Assembly (NCBI GenBank): GCA_007922225.1
Contig: ML679989.1
Span: 21,307,534-21,371,533 of the forward strand
Reading direction: 5' to 3'
DNA: 64,000 nucleotides
Source: Emydura subglobosa
Lineage: Eukaryota; Chordata; Testudines; Chelidae
The notes below the pieces were generated by a model. The model was not told where the DNA came from, made no database searches, and worked only from the letters and a program-made list of their open reading frames with translations. Shown here in pieces: positions 1 to 9,949 of this stretch (its first letter is position 1; every line of letters begins with the position of its first letter). The position numbers were made by a program, and so were the translations under genes.

Positions 1-389
1 TCATTGTGTACATTGCTCCACCCATCGAGGCTTAAACTGGCATATTTCCCCTCAGTATTTCTTGCATACTGTTCAAGTTCCTTCTCATACACTGTATCTA
101 GCAACCTGCCACCAATGTCTGCTCTACCAGGTGGAGTGTAGCCTGATTGTAAGGACTCAGCCATGTCAATGACAATGCGAAAAGGAGAATTTGTGGCATA
201 AATGAATTGAGCAATCTTTTCATCTACGCTGTCTTGTTGGTATTTGCTGGTTCTTACTACAAACCCAGTCATGGTGGTGGTTTTACTGGATGATTGAACT
301 CTTTTGCTTGCTACTAGAGCCATTAATTCATTTTTATGAGACTGTAAGTGTAGGTTTAACATGTTTGTGATGAGATTTAATTGTAACAG
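1..389 (-). pseudogene. hAT transposase fragment (open, partial)
   Basis: A stop-free minus-strand frame of 129 codons runs from just after a TAA at 390-392 to the left edge; the first good Met is at 321-323. It begins with NLHLQSHKNE, which resembles the end of a BED-type zinc finger. It continues through IAQFIYATNSPFRIV, a GYTPPGRADIGG stretch and LSLDGWSNVHN. The Asp of LSLDGWS corresponds to the first catalytic Asp of the hAT RNase-H-like domain. The zinc-binding first half of the BED finger is not seen next to it, so the copy has an internal deletion or the finger lies on another exon (a cttacag acceptor-like sequence precedes SHKNE). Whether the rest is intact cannot be judged here. Confidence 0.72.
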
Positions 390-515
390 TTATTTTTAAA
401 TGAGAGAAATACAGTATTTTATTGATTTTTTTTTTTAAATCAAAAACTGATTTAAATTAAAAAAAAAATCTGATTTTTTTTATTTAAAAAAAATCATTGA
501 TTTTTATCCACCCTG
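1..515 (-). mobile_element. hAT DNA transposon, 5' end with terminal inverted repeat (continues off the left edge)
   Basis: Read on the minus strand, the element starts at about 515 with cagggtggataaaaatc, the CAGGGTG-type terminus typical of many vertebrate hAT transposons. About 100 bases of A/T-rich subterminal sequence follow (roughly 400-500, mostly poly-A/T and repeats of gatttaaat), then a transposase frame that runs off the left edge. The 8 bases just outside the end (516-523) would be one copy of the expected 8-bp target duplication; the other copy is outside the window. The assignment rests on the terminus plus the encoded protein. Confidence 0.75.
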
Positions 516-1284
516 TGTGCAAGTACAAACCCACTGAATGTCAGTGGGGCTTGTGCTTCTCTGTCATGTAGGCACTTTTGAAATATGCCCCTTCCCCACC
601 CCCGGGGCCCATCTCTGGAAATGAACTGCTCTGGGAAATCTTATTTTCGGCTGTTTTCCAAAGTCCAGCAATCTGCTGCTACTTTATGAAAACACTTGTG
701 TGTGTGATGCACTCATTGAAGACAACAAAGGGCACAGCTTTAGGCCATGCAATGTGTGGTAAGGGCTCCCACTCTCCTAGGAGAAATTGCTTTTTCACAT
801 GTATGGAATTATAGTGATTACTGCAAACTGGGCCGAAGCGCTCAATGATTAGTAATTAGTCTCTGCCCCTTCAGACTGATGTTTATGTCTGTTGTAATGC
901 ACATAACTTGGCTTGACTTCAAGTTTTGTTACTTTATTTTGAGGAACTAGTGATACTGTGCTCTCTAAAACACGTCCAGATGTGCGCTATGAAGCTATGC
1001 TTCTAGCCTTGCCTTACACTATGGATTTTCAGAAATTTCTCCTGCTGTTGGCCTGTTTCTGGAAATGCCACTGAAGACCAGGCATGCATAGTTCCCAGCT
1101 GGACATTTGACCTTTCTCAGGTCAGAGTTAGTGATGATAAACACCTGTGGCTGTTCTATTCTAGTGCTACCACCATTGCTAGTAGCAGTGGGAAAATTGC
1201 CTAAAACACTCAGTGTAGATACAGCCCGGGAATGCGTGGCCCTGCAGATACAGTCTTTCTGAGCCTTCCTGCATTTCTTGCAGA
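516..1284. other. Non-coding stretch, nothing recognised
   Basis: This is unique-looking sequence between the hAT terminus and a MIR copy. The short open frames on either strand have no family resemblance and no splice context that fits EXD3. It may be upstream intron of EXD3, since the missing 5' coding exons lie further left. Confidence 0.5.
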
Positions 1285-1475
1285 GAGGAAGGGTGGTCCA
1301 GGGCAGCAGCCTAGGACTCGGGGGACATGGGTTCAATTCCCAGGTGACACAAACATTCAGTGTCACCTTGGGCAACTCAGTCTCTCTGTCCCTCAGTTCT
1401 CCATCTGTCTAATGGGGATAACAGCCTGTTCTACCTCAGAGAGGTGTGTGAAGATAAATACATTATAGATGCGAG
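1285..1475 (+). repeat. MIR-type SINE copy
   Basis: The copy contains the MIR core order: a 'gggttcaattccc' box, then 'cttgggcaactcagtctctct', then 'ctccatctgtctaatggggataa', then a 'gaagataaatacattatagatg' tail. This is an old, diverged tRNA-derived SINE found in all amniotes. Short open frames across it on both strands are spurious. Confidence 0.75.
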
Positions 1476-1924
1476 CTGCTCAGATCCTGTGGTGGTGTGG
1501 GCTGGGTAACTATCTTAGAGATGGAAAGTGCACGTGGTATGGCAAATCTGGAGGCTGGGTGATAATATTTTGGTGTCAAAGGGACACTCAGAATGGGTGG
1601 CTGAGGGGCAAGGGGCAGTTGTTGGTGAAGGGCACTATAGGCTTGTGTGTCTGCCTCAAAACAGCTGCTGCTTTGCTGGTGGACACTGCCATTCCTATGA
1701 TCCTGTGATGGTGCGTCTGGGTTCCCTGCTCAGCAGGCCTTCCCCCTTGCCTGCAGCTTGTTCAGAATGCAGCAGCTTGTGGTCTCACAAGGCTGAGGAA
1801 TCCTGACCATTTTAGGACCTGCTGCCACTCTTCACACTAGTTTTCTATGCAGTAAGTTTAAGTGGCTCTGCCAGGTTTTAAACTCTTACCCGCGTGGACA
1901 CTGAGGGCTGGTTCACAATGGCTC

Positions 1925-2941
1925 CATGTCTAGCTGGCAACCGGTCACAAGCGGAGTTCCCCAGGGGTCGGTCCTGGGGCCGGTTTTGTTCAACATCTTT
2001 ATTAATGATCTGGAGGATGGGGTAGATTGCACCCTCAGCAAGTTTGCGGATGACACTAAGCTGGGGGGAGTGGTAGTTACCCTGGAGGGTAGGGATAGGA
2101 TACAGAGTGACCTAAACAAACTGGAGGATTGGGCCAAAAGAAATCTAATGAGGTTCAACAAGGACAAGTGCAGAGTCCTCCACTTAGGAAGGAAGAATCC
2201 CATGCACAGCTATAGACTGGGGACCGACGAGCTAGGCAGCAGCTCTGCAGAAAAGGATCTGGGGGTAATGGTGGATAAAAAGCTGGATATGAGTCAGCAG
2301 TGTGCCCTGGTTGTCAAGAAGGCTAATAGCATATTGGGCTGCATTAGGAGGGGCATTGCCAGCAGGTCGCAGGAAGTGATTATTCCCCTCTATTGGGCAT
2401 TGGTGAGGCCGCATTTAGAATATTGTGTCCAGTTTTGGGCCCCCCACTACAAAAAGGATGTGGACAAGTTGGAGAGAGTACAGCGGAGGGCAACCAAAAT
2501 GATTAGGGGGCTGGAGCACAGGACTTATGAGGAGAGTCTGAGGGAACTGGGCTTGTTTAGTCTGCAAAAGAGAAGAGTGAGGGGGGGGATTTGATAGCGG
2601 CCTTTAACTACCTGAAAGGGGGTTCCAGGGAGGATGGGGCTAGGCTGTTCTCAGTGGTGGCAGATGACACAACAAGGAGCAACGGTCTCAAGTTGCAGGG
2701 CGGGAGGTCTACGTTGGACATTAGGAAAAAGTTTTTCACTAGGAGGGTGGTGAAGCACTGGAATGGGTTACCTAGGGAGGTGGTGGAATCTCCATCCTTA
2801 GAGGTTTTTAAGCTGCGGCTTGACAAAGCCCTGGCTGGGATGATATAGCTGAAGTTAGTCCTGCTTTGAGCAGGGGGTTGGACTAGATGACCTCCTGAGG
2901 TCCCTTCCAACTCTAATATTCTATGATTCTATGATTCTATG
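1925..2941 (+). mobile_element. CR1 LINE, 5'-truncated 3' end, young-looking
   Basis: This is the 3' 1 kb of a CR1 retrotransposon: the C-terminal half of the reverse transcriptase, a short 3' UTR (tagtcctgctttgagcaggg, then gacctcctgaggtcccttcc) and the CR1 tail of repeated attctatg units (about 2920-2941). A second plus-strand copy at 44200-45088 is very similar along its whole length, which suggests recent activity of this subfamily. It lies directly beside the DNA-transposon remnant that starts at 2942. Confidence 0.92.
1926..2848 (+). pseudogene. CR1 reverse transcriptase C-terminal part, one frameshift
   Basis: The frame from 1926 gives 222 codons with the RT motifs [20 protein letters not shown] and FADDTKLGG (FADD is the CR1 version of the catalytic YADD box), then the CR1 signatures [13 protein letters not shown] and [17 protein letters not shown]. 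At 2581-2588 there are eight G where the sister copy at 44742 has six. This shifts the frame to a stop at once (RGGI then TGA), and the true frame resumes at about 2591 with [14 protein letters not shown] and ends in LDKALAGMI. It is a dead, 5'-truncated copy. Confidence 0.88.
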
Positions 2942-3187
2942 AGGTTGATTTAAAGTCCCCTATATCGATTTAAGTACTTCGACGTTCACACTGTCACCAC
3001 TGTTAAGTCGACGTAAGGTGCCAGTAAAATCGATTTAATAAGACCACCTCTGCAAGTGGCGTAGTGCCTAAATCGACTTTGTAAATTCAAATTTGTGTTT
3101 GTGTGAACGTAATGGAGCTAATTAATTAATTAGAATTAATTAACCTCCGGAATGTATCCCATTATGCTCCATTTTCACCTCTCTGGC

Positions 3188-3616
3188 CAATCATAGAATC
3201 ATAGAGTTGGAAGGGACCTCAGGAGGTCATCTAGTCCAACCCCCTGCTCAAAGCAGGACTAACCTCAGCTATATCATCCCAGCCAGGGCTTTGTCAAGCC
3301 GCAGCTTAAAAACCTCTAAGGATGGAGATTCCACCACCTCCCTAGGTAACCCATTCCAGTGCTTCACCACCCTCCTAGTGAAAAACGTTTTCCTAATGTC
3401 CAACCTAGACCTCCCCCACTGCAATTTGAGACCGTTGCTCCTTGTTCTGTCATCTGCCTCCACTGAGAACAGCCTCACTCCATCCTCCCTGGAACCCCCT
3501 TTCAGGTAGTTAAAGGCTGCTATCAAATCCCCCATCGCTCTTCTCTTCTGCAGACTAAACAAGCCTAGTTCCTTCAGCCTCTCCTCATAAGTCTTGTGCT
3601 CCAGCCCCCTGTGGTG
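3188..3616 (-). mobile_element. CR1 LINE 3' fragment, inverted
   Basis: The copy begins with atcatagaatcatagagttgg (the reversed CR1 tail) and runs through the reversed 3' UTR into RT C-terminal coding sequence. On the minus strand, 3269-3616 reads [19 protein letters not shown], then [12 protein letters not shown], then LDKALAGMI without interruption. It belongs to the same young subfamily as the copy at 1925 and inserted into the DNA-transposon remnant around it. Confidence 0.9.
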
Positions 3617-3739
3617 CTCTGTGGTCACAATAGCAGGTAAAGTCCCCTCCTCTCAAGCCCCGGGAAGATTTGATTTTCCTGCTTGTTTGGGAGGGGGAAA
3701 GGCATGCTGGGGAAGGGACATATGGTGAGTTCTCTTTCT

Positions 3740-4230
3740 TCAGTTCCAGTCTCTGTGTGTGTGCTGAATGCAAGCAGAGAAATCCAACACCCCCACAACC
3801 CCCATCTTTCTATCTGTGAGGGTTTGGAATGCAACCAGAGAAAGCAACCCCCCCACACCTTCCCCAGCCCGATCCTGTGTGTGTGTGTAGAATGCAAACA
3901 GAGAAAGCAACCCCCCATTTCCCTCATCCCGATCCTGTCTGTGTGTGTGTTGAATGCAAGAAGACAAATCCAACTCCCCCACAACCCCCGTTTTTCCTAT
4001 CTATGTGTGTTTTGAATACAAGCTGAGAAATAACCTCCTCCCCATCAGTTCCCAATAGGTCTCTATTTTTCCTTGGACTGCAGGCAGAGANNNNNNNNNN
4101 NNNNNNNNNNNNNNNNNNNNNNNNNNNNNNNNNNNNNNNNNNNNNNNNNNNNNNNNNNNNNNNNNNNNNNNNNNNNNNNNNNNNNNNNNNGCTGCAGGGA
4201 GAGAAATCCACACCCCCACATCCCTTCCCC
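3740..4230. repeat. Minisatellite, ~62-bp period, containing an assembly gap
   Basis: The anchor 'gaatgcaa' recurs at 3766, 3827, 3890, 3952 and (as gaatacaa) 4014. Spacings are 61, 63, 62 and 62 bases, each unit followed by 'gagaaa' and a C-rich block and preceded by a gtgtgtgt run. Degenerate units continue at about 4078 and again at about 4191 after the gap. Open frames across it on both strands are produced by the repeat and do not represent genes. Confidence 0.85.
4091..4190. other. Assembly gap (100 N)
   Basis: Exactly 100 N, the conventional size for a gap of unknown length. It falls inside the 62-bp tandem array, so the true array length is unknown. Confidence 0.95.
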
Positions 4231-4794
4231 CCCCCCCAAAAAAAACCCTCGATCCTGTCTCTATGTGTTTGTGATGCCAGCCGATTACCCCCCAGCCCTC
4301 CATGCGATCTGCATTAGAAAGTCACTTGCTACATTGTATAAAATCATAATTATGACAACTGAAACATATGTCTCTTCTTACTGTTCAATACCAAACTAAA
4401 GGCAACATTGTATCACACCATCATTGCTGAAATTAATCAATAGATACATTCATCCTAACTTTAAAACCTGTGTCTACAGTGTATCCAAGCATCATTAGTT
4501 CAAAATCTTACATATGTATATTGTTCTTCGCTAATTTGGCTGTGGCTATCTTGTTTTTTTTTTTTCATTCTGAAGACACCTCGCCAGTGGCCGAACCATT
4601 AGTCAGTGCTGCACACAGACTGTGTCAGATTAGGAAAAGGAAGAAACTAAACACCCTACCCTACCCCTGGAGAGAGTGAAGAACCCTTCCCCCCACCCCT
4701 TCACCCAAGACATAAATAAATACAATTTTGCATCTTTTCAAAATGTTTCTTTATTAAAGGAAATCTTGTTCATGAGAGATTTGCCGGGCACAGA

Positions 4795-5045
4795 TCTGGC
4801 AAGCAACAAATGGGAGGGGGGGGAGGGAGTGCTGGGTGGATGAGAACAGGCAAGCAACATACAGGGGGGGCATGAGAAAAGGCAAGCAACATATGGGGTG
4901 ATGCTGGGTGGATGAGAAAAGGCAAGCAACATGGCGGGGTGAGTGCATGAGAACAGGCAAGCAATGGGCGGGGGGTGGAGTGGGTGAGAAAAGGCAAGCA
5001 AAATACAGAGGGGGGTGCATGAGAAAAGGCTGGCAACATACAGGG
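4795..5045. repeat. Minisatellite, ~32-51-bp units (gagaaaaggcaagcaac)
   Basis: The motif 'ggcaagcaa' recurs at 4798, 4849, 4881, 4921, 4956 and 4993, with a diverged unit at 5028. Spacings vary from 32 to 51 because the G-rich spacer (atacagggggg, atggggtgatgctgggtg) changes length. On the minus strand all three frames stay open with a CLPFL-type repeat, which is an effect of the repeat and not a protein. Confidence 0.85.
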
Positions 5046-5052
5046 ACAGAAA

Positions 5053-5152
5053 TCACTTAATGCAGCACTCATTCATTGCCTGCAGCAACTGGGAATTGTT
5101 CTGCTGGATGTCTTGAAGCTGGGCAGCCGCGGCTGCGTCACCTTCTTCCTCT
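5053..5152 (-). pseudogene. C-terminal coding remnant of a transposon protein (possible Myb/SANT-like accessory protein)
   Basis: The minus strand reads EEEGDAAAAAQLQDIQQNN, then SQLLQAMNECCIK, then a stop at 5053-5055: an acidic/Ala stretch followed by a short amphipathic Gln-rich helix. This resembles the tail of Myb/SANT-like DNA-binding proteins carried by Harbinger-type transposons, but there is too little to be certain. The upstream reading frame is broken. It could instead be a chance frame in a foldback element. Confidence 0.35.
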
Positions 5153-5485
5153 TTTTCTCAAGTACCCCATGCTAAGCTGCGAAAAGCAATGGCGAAATCA
5201 GGGAGCAAAAAAACCGGCTCAAAAATCCTTTTCCTGTTTGTTTGGGAGGGGGAAAGGGTGGGGGAAGCAGCGATGCATCCTGGGACGATGCTACAGCCTC
5301 CGTCGGTAGTTGCCCTGTGGGATAGCTACCCAGATTGCTCTGCTTTCTAATTCGAATTAAGGCTTGAATGTGTGAATGCAAGAGACCAGCTCAAATAGCA
5401 TAGTGAGAACAGTCTGCTTTAAATCGGCTGCTGAAAGTCGATTTAAGCTAATTTGAATTAGCGCTGCAGTGTGAACATAGCCTGA

Positions 5486-6754
5486 GTGTATTTGAGACTT
5501 CCTCCTCTTTGAGCCTCACTCTTAAAGGCACACTTGTTTTTTTAGGGATGGTTCGTTTAGGTCGGCACTCAATCATGCTGTTGCTGTCATGTGCCCTCAG
5601 GTGTGGGATCTCTCTCTTGGGCATCTGTCCCCGTGTGGACAATGCCTTTTTTGATTCTGTTTATTCTGAGCCCTGATTGAACTGTGAAAAGGACTCAGTG
5701 TCTTCAGTCGGCTTTGGATCAAATAATTGATTATCACCTTTTCTGCCTATCTTACCCTTTTTCCTGGAACAGGCACCCCTGTTAGCACACAGCTCTCATC
5801 ACATACCTGCCCTCCACAGGCTTGAGAAGGGAAATGGAAGAAAAGCATAAACCTTTTTGATCCACTTTGGAAGTAAGCAGGGCAGTAGGGAGTTAATTTA
5901 GCCCAAATGTTTTTCTGTGTTATTTCTTTGCTGTTATTTTTATTCATACTGGGAACTCTCTATATATGGGATGTGTTAGTAGGAGCAGAAGAGGCAGTGC
6001 ATGCTACTACTCAGGATTGTGAGAGGCATTTTCACATGTGGGTTCTGTTGGTTTCAGGATGTGTGTAGGGGCTTTCCTAATAAAGTGCACTGTGTGTGCA
6101 TTAAAGTAATGTGCTGAGGGGAGATGATTTTTAAAATATCGTTTTTGGTGAAGGCAGCTGGGATTTGAGATTCCTATTGCCTTGCTGATCTAACTTTGAT
6201 CTGAGGCTTCTAGAACTAAATTAACATGATTACTAGTTTCCAGTTACTCTGGCTAGTCTCCTGGTCCAGTGTAATGTATGCACAAAGCTGCGTGTTGGAG
6301 AAATACTCAGTTATTGTGGTGGGGTGTATCTTAATGTATCAGCTAAAGCATGTCATTATATATTCTAGTATTTTGTTATCGGACAGCAAAATGAGTCTCT
6401 GAATGAGTTGTTGCATCCCTGGAGATCTTATCCTTTGTTAAAATAATATTAAAAATGAGGTCATTTTATAGAAATCTTTTTTGTGGGGTTGAACAATACC
6501 AAACATCACAATAACAAAATAAATATTAAAATAGATACAGCAGCCAAGTCAGTCTACTCTTTAGTTTCGTTAGGCTTATTTCTCCTTTAATTATTCATAT
6601 TGTAAACATGCTGATACTGTCTAAAGTTGTCCTTTTTGTTCAAAGAGCTTGACTCTGTCCGTACGCCCTGCAGCATGGCCTTCTGTTTGTTTCCAAGTCT
6701 GGTAGTGATAAAACGAAGAAAAGCATTTCAACAATGCTTCAACAGATCTTTTAA
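5486..6754. other. Non-coding stretch, nothing recognised
   Basis: Unique-looking AT-rich sequence. No exon matching EXD3 was found despite the expectation that further 5' coding exons exist. Short open frames are not conserved-looking. Confidence 0.5.
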
Positions 6755-6865
6755 ATATGTGCTTAATTTGAAACTTAACTCACTGAGACTTAAGTGCATG
6801 CTTAAGTGCTTTGCTGAACAGGGATGGGCTTAAGCACGTTTATGAACCTTGCTGAATCAGAGCCT
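6755..6865. repeat. Foldback element fragment ('cttaagtgcatgcttaag' type)
   Basis: The sequence 'acttaagtgcatgcttaagtg', then 'ctttgctgaa', then 'ccttgctgaatcagagcc' is shared with the more complete copy at 23252-23388. The central motif is itself palindromic. The family is a short, internally inverted repeat, probably a non-autonomous DNA element. Confidence 0.55.
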
Positions 6866-6931
6866 TCAAGAGCATGTTTTCACAAAGCCCAGGCGGCATG
6901 GTATGTGTGTATTGATTTTGAAGTCATGAGC

Positions 6932-7000
6932 CACGATCACAGAAGTATAGGACTGGAAGGACCTCAAGAGGTCTTCTAGTCCAGTCCCGTGTCCATTGTT
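6932..7000 (-). mobile_element. CR1 3' tail fragment
   Basis: 'atcacagaagtataggactgg' followed by 'aaggacctcaagaggtcttctagtcc' is the reversed CR1 3' UTR with its duplicated 'gacct(c)...aggtc' hairpin. Only the last ~70 bases of the element are present. Confidence 0.75.
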
Positions 7001-7094
7001 TTGTATCACCGTATTGTAGTAGGGTGGGAGTTGCACCTAGTAGAGGAGGGACACTGAAGCCAGTGCGGAGGCAAGTTCTTGGGGTTATAACATA

Positions 7095-7300
7095 GGATGG
7101 AAAAGCAGAAGAACTTGGTTCTATTTCTGGCTCTGCTACTGACCACTTGCGTAACCTTCCTCAAATCATTTTGCCACGCTGTGGCTCACTTTTCTCATCT
7201 GCAAAATTAGGATATCGATTCTGATGAAAGGATTCTGTAGGGATTACAAGACTTCGTTCATCAAAGTTCAGAACACAGTGTAAAAGGGCACAAAATAATT
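7095..7300 (+). repeat. MIR-type SINE copy
   Basis: 'ctggctctgctactgaccacttgcgtaacc', then 'tcaaatcattttgcc', then 'ctcatctgcaaaattaggat', then 'gtagggattacaag' follows the MIR consensus order. The 'aaagttcagaacacagtgtaaaagg' tail is also typical. An old, diverged copy. Confidence 0.7.
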
Positions 7301-7884
7301 ATCGTCATTTTTTAATTTGTGATGAATGTGATTCATAGCATCTAGAATATGTGGAGTTCTACGCTGAAGAGATTGGAACTAAAAATCTGTTGATTTTAGT
7401 CGTATTCAGATTTATGAATGAGATGTCTTCACAAAATATAACTGCATAGCAAAATTTAAAAAACAGCAAGATTTGTGTTCAAGTTAACTCACAAATATCC
7501 TTTTATGTTCAGTTTTTAAATTTATATTCCTGGAGAAAATTAACTGTCCGTTGAGTCTTTCCAAACACTGGACTAGAGACTGCTTTTTCTCTCTACATTT
7601 TTTTTTAACAGAATGCTTGATCTCAACATTTTTCTTCTGAGGTTGAATATGTTTAAAAGATGTAACGCCACTGCTGATGTTTTTGTGGATTTTTAAATGA
7701 AATCTGTGCTGCCAAATGCATTTCATTAGTATGTTTGATTCTTTTTATTGTTATATTTCTTTCTATGAAAAATGTGAATAAACTGTCTGTACTTCAGTTT
7801 AGTAACACATATGTTTATAAGCTCTTCCAAACATACATTCTCCACTACAGCCAGAAATATTTTCTACCTTTTGTGTTTTTCTAG

Positions 7885-7938
7885 GCAGCCATTCTGAGTA
7901 TAAAGCTAAAATTACAGCTGGATCTAGATGTGGAGAAG
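7885..7938 (+). CDS. EXD3: EXD3 coding exon (1st in window), N-terminal region
   Basis: This exon encodes AAILSIKLKLQLDLDVEK (18 codons, residues 1-18 of the part visible here). The acceptor is tttctag just before 7885 and the donor is gtaaat after 7938; the exon is phase 0 at both ends. The sequence matches the segment of vertebrate EXD3 that precedes the 'PLLLQ-K' helix, in the helical N-terminal half of the protein. EXD3 is a predicted 3'-5' exoribonuclease related to worm MUT-7 and fly Nibbler, which trims small-RNA 3' ends in fly. The exon is short and I recognised it because it joins in frame to the next one. Earlier coding exons, including the start codon, were not found and presumably lie left of position 1. 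Confidence 0.8.
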
Positions 7939-8771
7939 GTAAATCTGTTTCCCCTGTAGTTTTCTCTATCACCAGATGTACCCTTTGACAACCAAGACTC
8001 ACAGTCTTCCACAAAAGTGGAAGTTATAAACCAGTACTATAAACCAATATCTCATTTGCAAGAAGTTGCTAGTGAACTGCTAAAAATGATGTTTCAGTCT
8101 ATGAAGTGACTGAAAGATGTTTTTATACCACATTCTAGCTTAATAGAATATTTTTCTAGCTCTCACCGCTGGAATGTGAAACTCCAGCTGTGTTCATTCT
8201 GTTTTGCATATTAATGTTTCTGTAATAAGGCTTATTACATTTTAAAATAATCCCATCTCCTCCCCTGCTCTCTCTGTTCAGAATAATGGGTGTAGGAAGA
8301 TAACTGGGGTATTTTCTACCTAGGTGGTACTAAGAGATGGTCTGGGTTTAATAAATTCTAATGCCGAAGATTTGTAATATTATAGCGAATATTTATGATG
8401 AAAATGCGGTGTAAAAAATTCCCTCTAGGCACATTTGAATGTAGAAATATTTTTCTAATGTCTAAGTGATTAAGAACACTTTTCTCAAGCACTTACACAC
8501 ATCAGTCTAGCAGACTTCGAGCCAGAGTGTGGCCCATCCTGCGCACCCTGCAGGGATATAAGGCTCACTGCCCACATTCTGGGCAGCAGCAAAGTGGGAC
8601 TGCTCCTGCTCCCATGCATGTAGGCTGGGAACAGATGGAGCCGAGGTGCTGCTTCTCCATTGCTCTGCCCAGTGCTGTTGAGCTAGTGGATTGGGAAGCA
8701 GACTGCACCAGGTAGAGATCACGATGTCTCTGTAATGCTTTCCAAATGCAAAACTTTATTTTTCTTCCTAG

Positions 8772-8911
8772 ATGTGCACTCCATTGCTACTTCAAGAGAA
8801 AACTAACCTTGTGGAGGCTTATGTGGCAGAATATCCTGATCTCCAGTGCAAACTCTTACAGACACTGGATATCTGGTGTGAACCCAGTTTTAATACTAAA
8901 GACATCTCAAG
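8772..8911 (+). CDS. EXD3: EXD3 coding exon (2nd in window), N-terminal region
   Basis: The acceptor cttcctag ends at 8771 and the donor gtagaa starts at 8912. The 140 bases (46 codons plus two) read MCTPLLLQEKTNLVEAYVAE, then YPDLQCKLLQTLDIWCEP, then SFNTKDIS with a split Arg. This corresponds to the conserved 'PLLLQ-K--LVE-YV---PDLQ--LL--LD-WC-P-F--KD' block of vertebrate EXD3, part of the helical N-terminal domain. The ATG that opens the exon is an internal Met in the family, not the start codon: the preceding exon joins to it in phase 0. No stop or frameshift. Confidence 0.93.
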
Positions 8912-9949
8912 GTAGAAGATTATTCTATTTTCCAGTATTTTGTCCTCCTTATTTCCAAACAGCATACACTATTATATGACACTATGAGCAGGTGCTTAAA
9001 TGGCTATCCGGTAAGGACAATATGTTCTCTAGTGTTCTTTTTACAATCAATAATGGCATGTTGAAGGCCATGGAGTAAATTACTAAATGTTGTATATTCA
9101 ATTCCCATCAGAGAAGGGAAAAATTCTGGTAACTGAAATTTGGTCTTACCAGAGGACTTACCTTTGCAACACTGAGCACCTACCATTCCCATTGATGTCA
9201 TTGGAAGTGGCAGGTGCTGAGCACTTTGCGTGGGAGGCTGAAAACAAAAACATTGCAGTAGATCTTATCCAGGAGACCTCAACAGCCTGACTCTGGTGCT
9301 TTGCTGTGGAAGGCAGTGAGTCGCAATATCCATTTTGCATATCTGGTAATGAGATGTGGGGATGGAAATAAGGATCATCAGCTGGTAACCTTGGAACTGA
9401 AAATTCCCTTTCCATGAGCTTCAGATCGCAGTGCTAAGCCAGGAAATGATGTAGTTTTGAGGGAGCCATCTGCAAAGAGCCCTAGTCAAAGTAAAAAGTC
9501 TCTGCATGCAGTCACTCTATGCGTGTGCGTATGTGTCTAATATTCCCATGATACAATGGCAAAAAAACAAGAAATGTATCTGCTTATGATTCCTTTTCCA
9601 GTGAAATTATCGGGGCTCTTTTTAATTTATAAATCACTTCTCACCAAAGTGGCTTATGTCAAGTCAGCACTAGGGATGCAATCAAAATATCAGCATACAT
9701 TCAGCAGATATGAGGCTAGTAAGAGCAGAAGAGCAGGGTGGGTCTCACTTACCAGGTTGCTGGAAGACAGGTACCTAGGTGAACTCTTAAAGCCCGTGAA
9801 TGGAGAATCAGGGACTCATAAAGACATGAACATCAACTGATGGACAGAACACCACTTACCTTCAAGAAACCTGTCCATCTTGCTGCTGTCTCAGAAGCTG
9901 TGTTTTGAAGGTTTAATTGGACAAGAAGATGGATTTACTGGCTAGGGCT

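Larger units (their letters stand above)
2942..5485. mobile_element. DNA-transposon remnant (Harbinger-like?), interrupted by CR1
   Basis: AT-rich end sequences with repeated 'atcgattta' and 'aattaattag' motifs flank the region. The right end reads gaattagcgctgcagtgtgaacatagcc, a 'cagtgtgaac' terminus; the left side contains 'cgttcacactgtcacc'. Between them are a minus-strand CR1 (3188-3616), two minisatellites, an N gap, and a minus-strand coding remnant ending at 5053. A G-rich segment at about 3669-3720 recurs in the same orientation at about 5226-5275 (cttgtttgggagggggaaa), so part of the interior is duplicated. Family assignment is inference from layout; no transposase catalytic domain is visible. 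Confidence 0.45.

Noticed and set aside
3740..4230. CRISPR-like array of regularly spaced repeats
   Set aside because: The ~62-bp units are similar along their whole length, with no unique spacers, and the genome is eukaryotic; it is a minisatellite.
4738..5072. Three overlapping minus-strand frames of 87-100 codons with CLPFL/CLFS repeats
   Set aside because: Produced by the 32-51-bp minisatellite; all three frames are open because the unit lacks stops.
8772..8774. ATG opening the exon at 8772 as the EXD3 start codon
   Set aside because: It directly follows a splice acceptor, the preceding exon joins in phase, and the family has a longer N-terminus.
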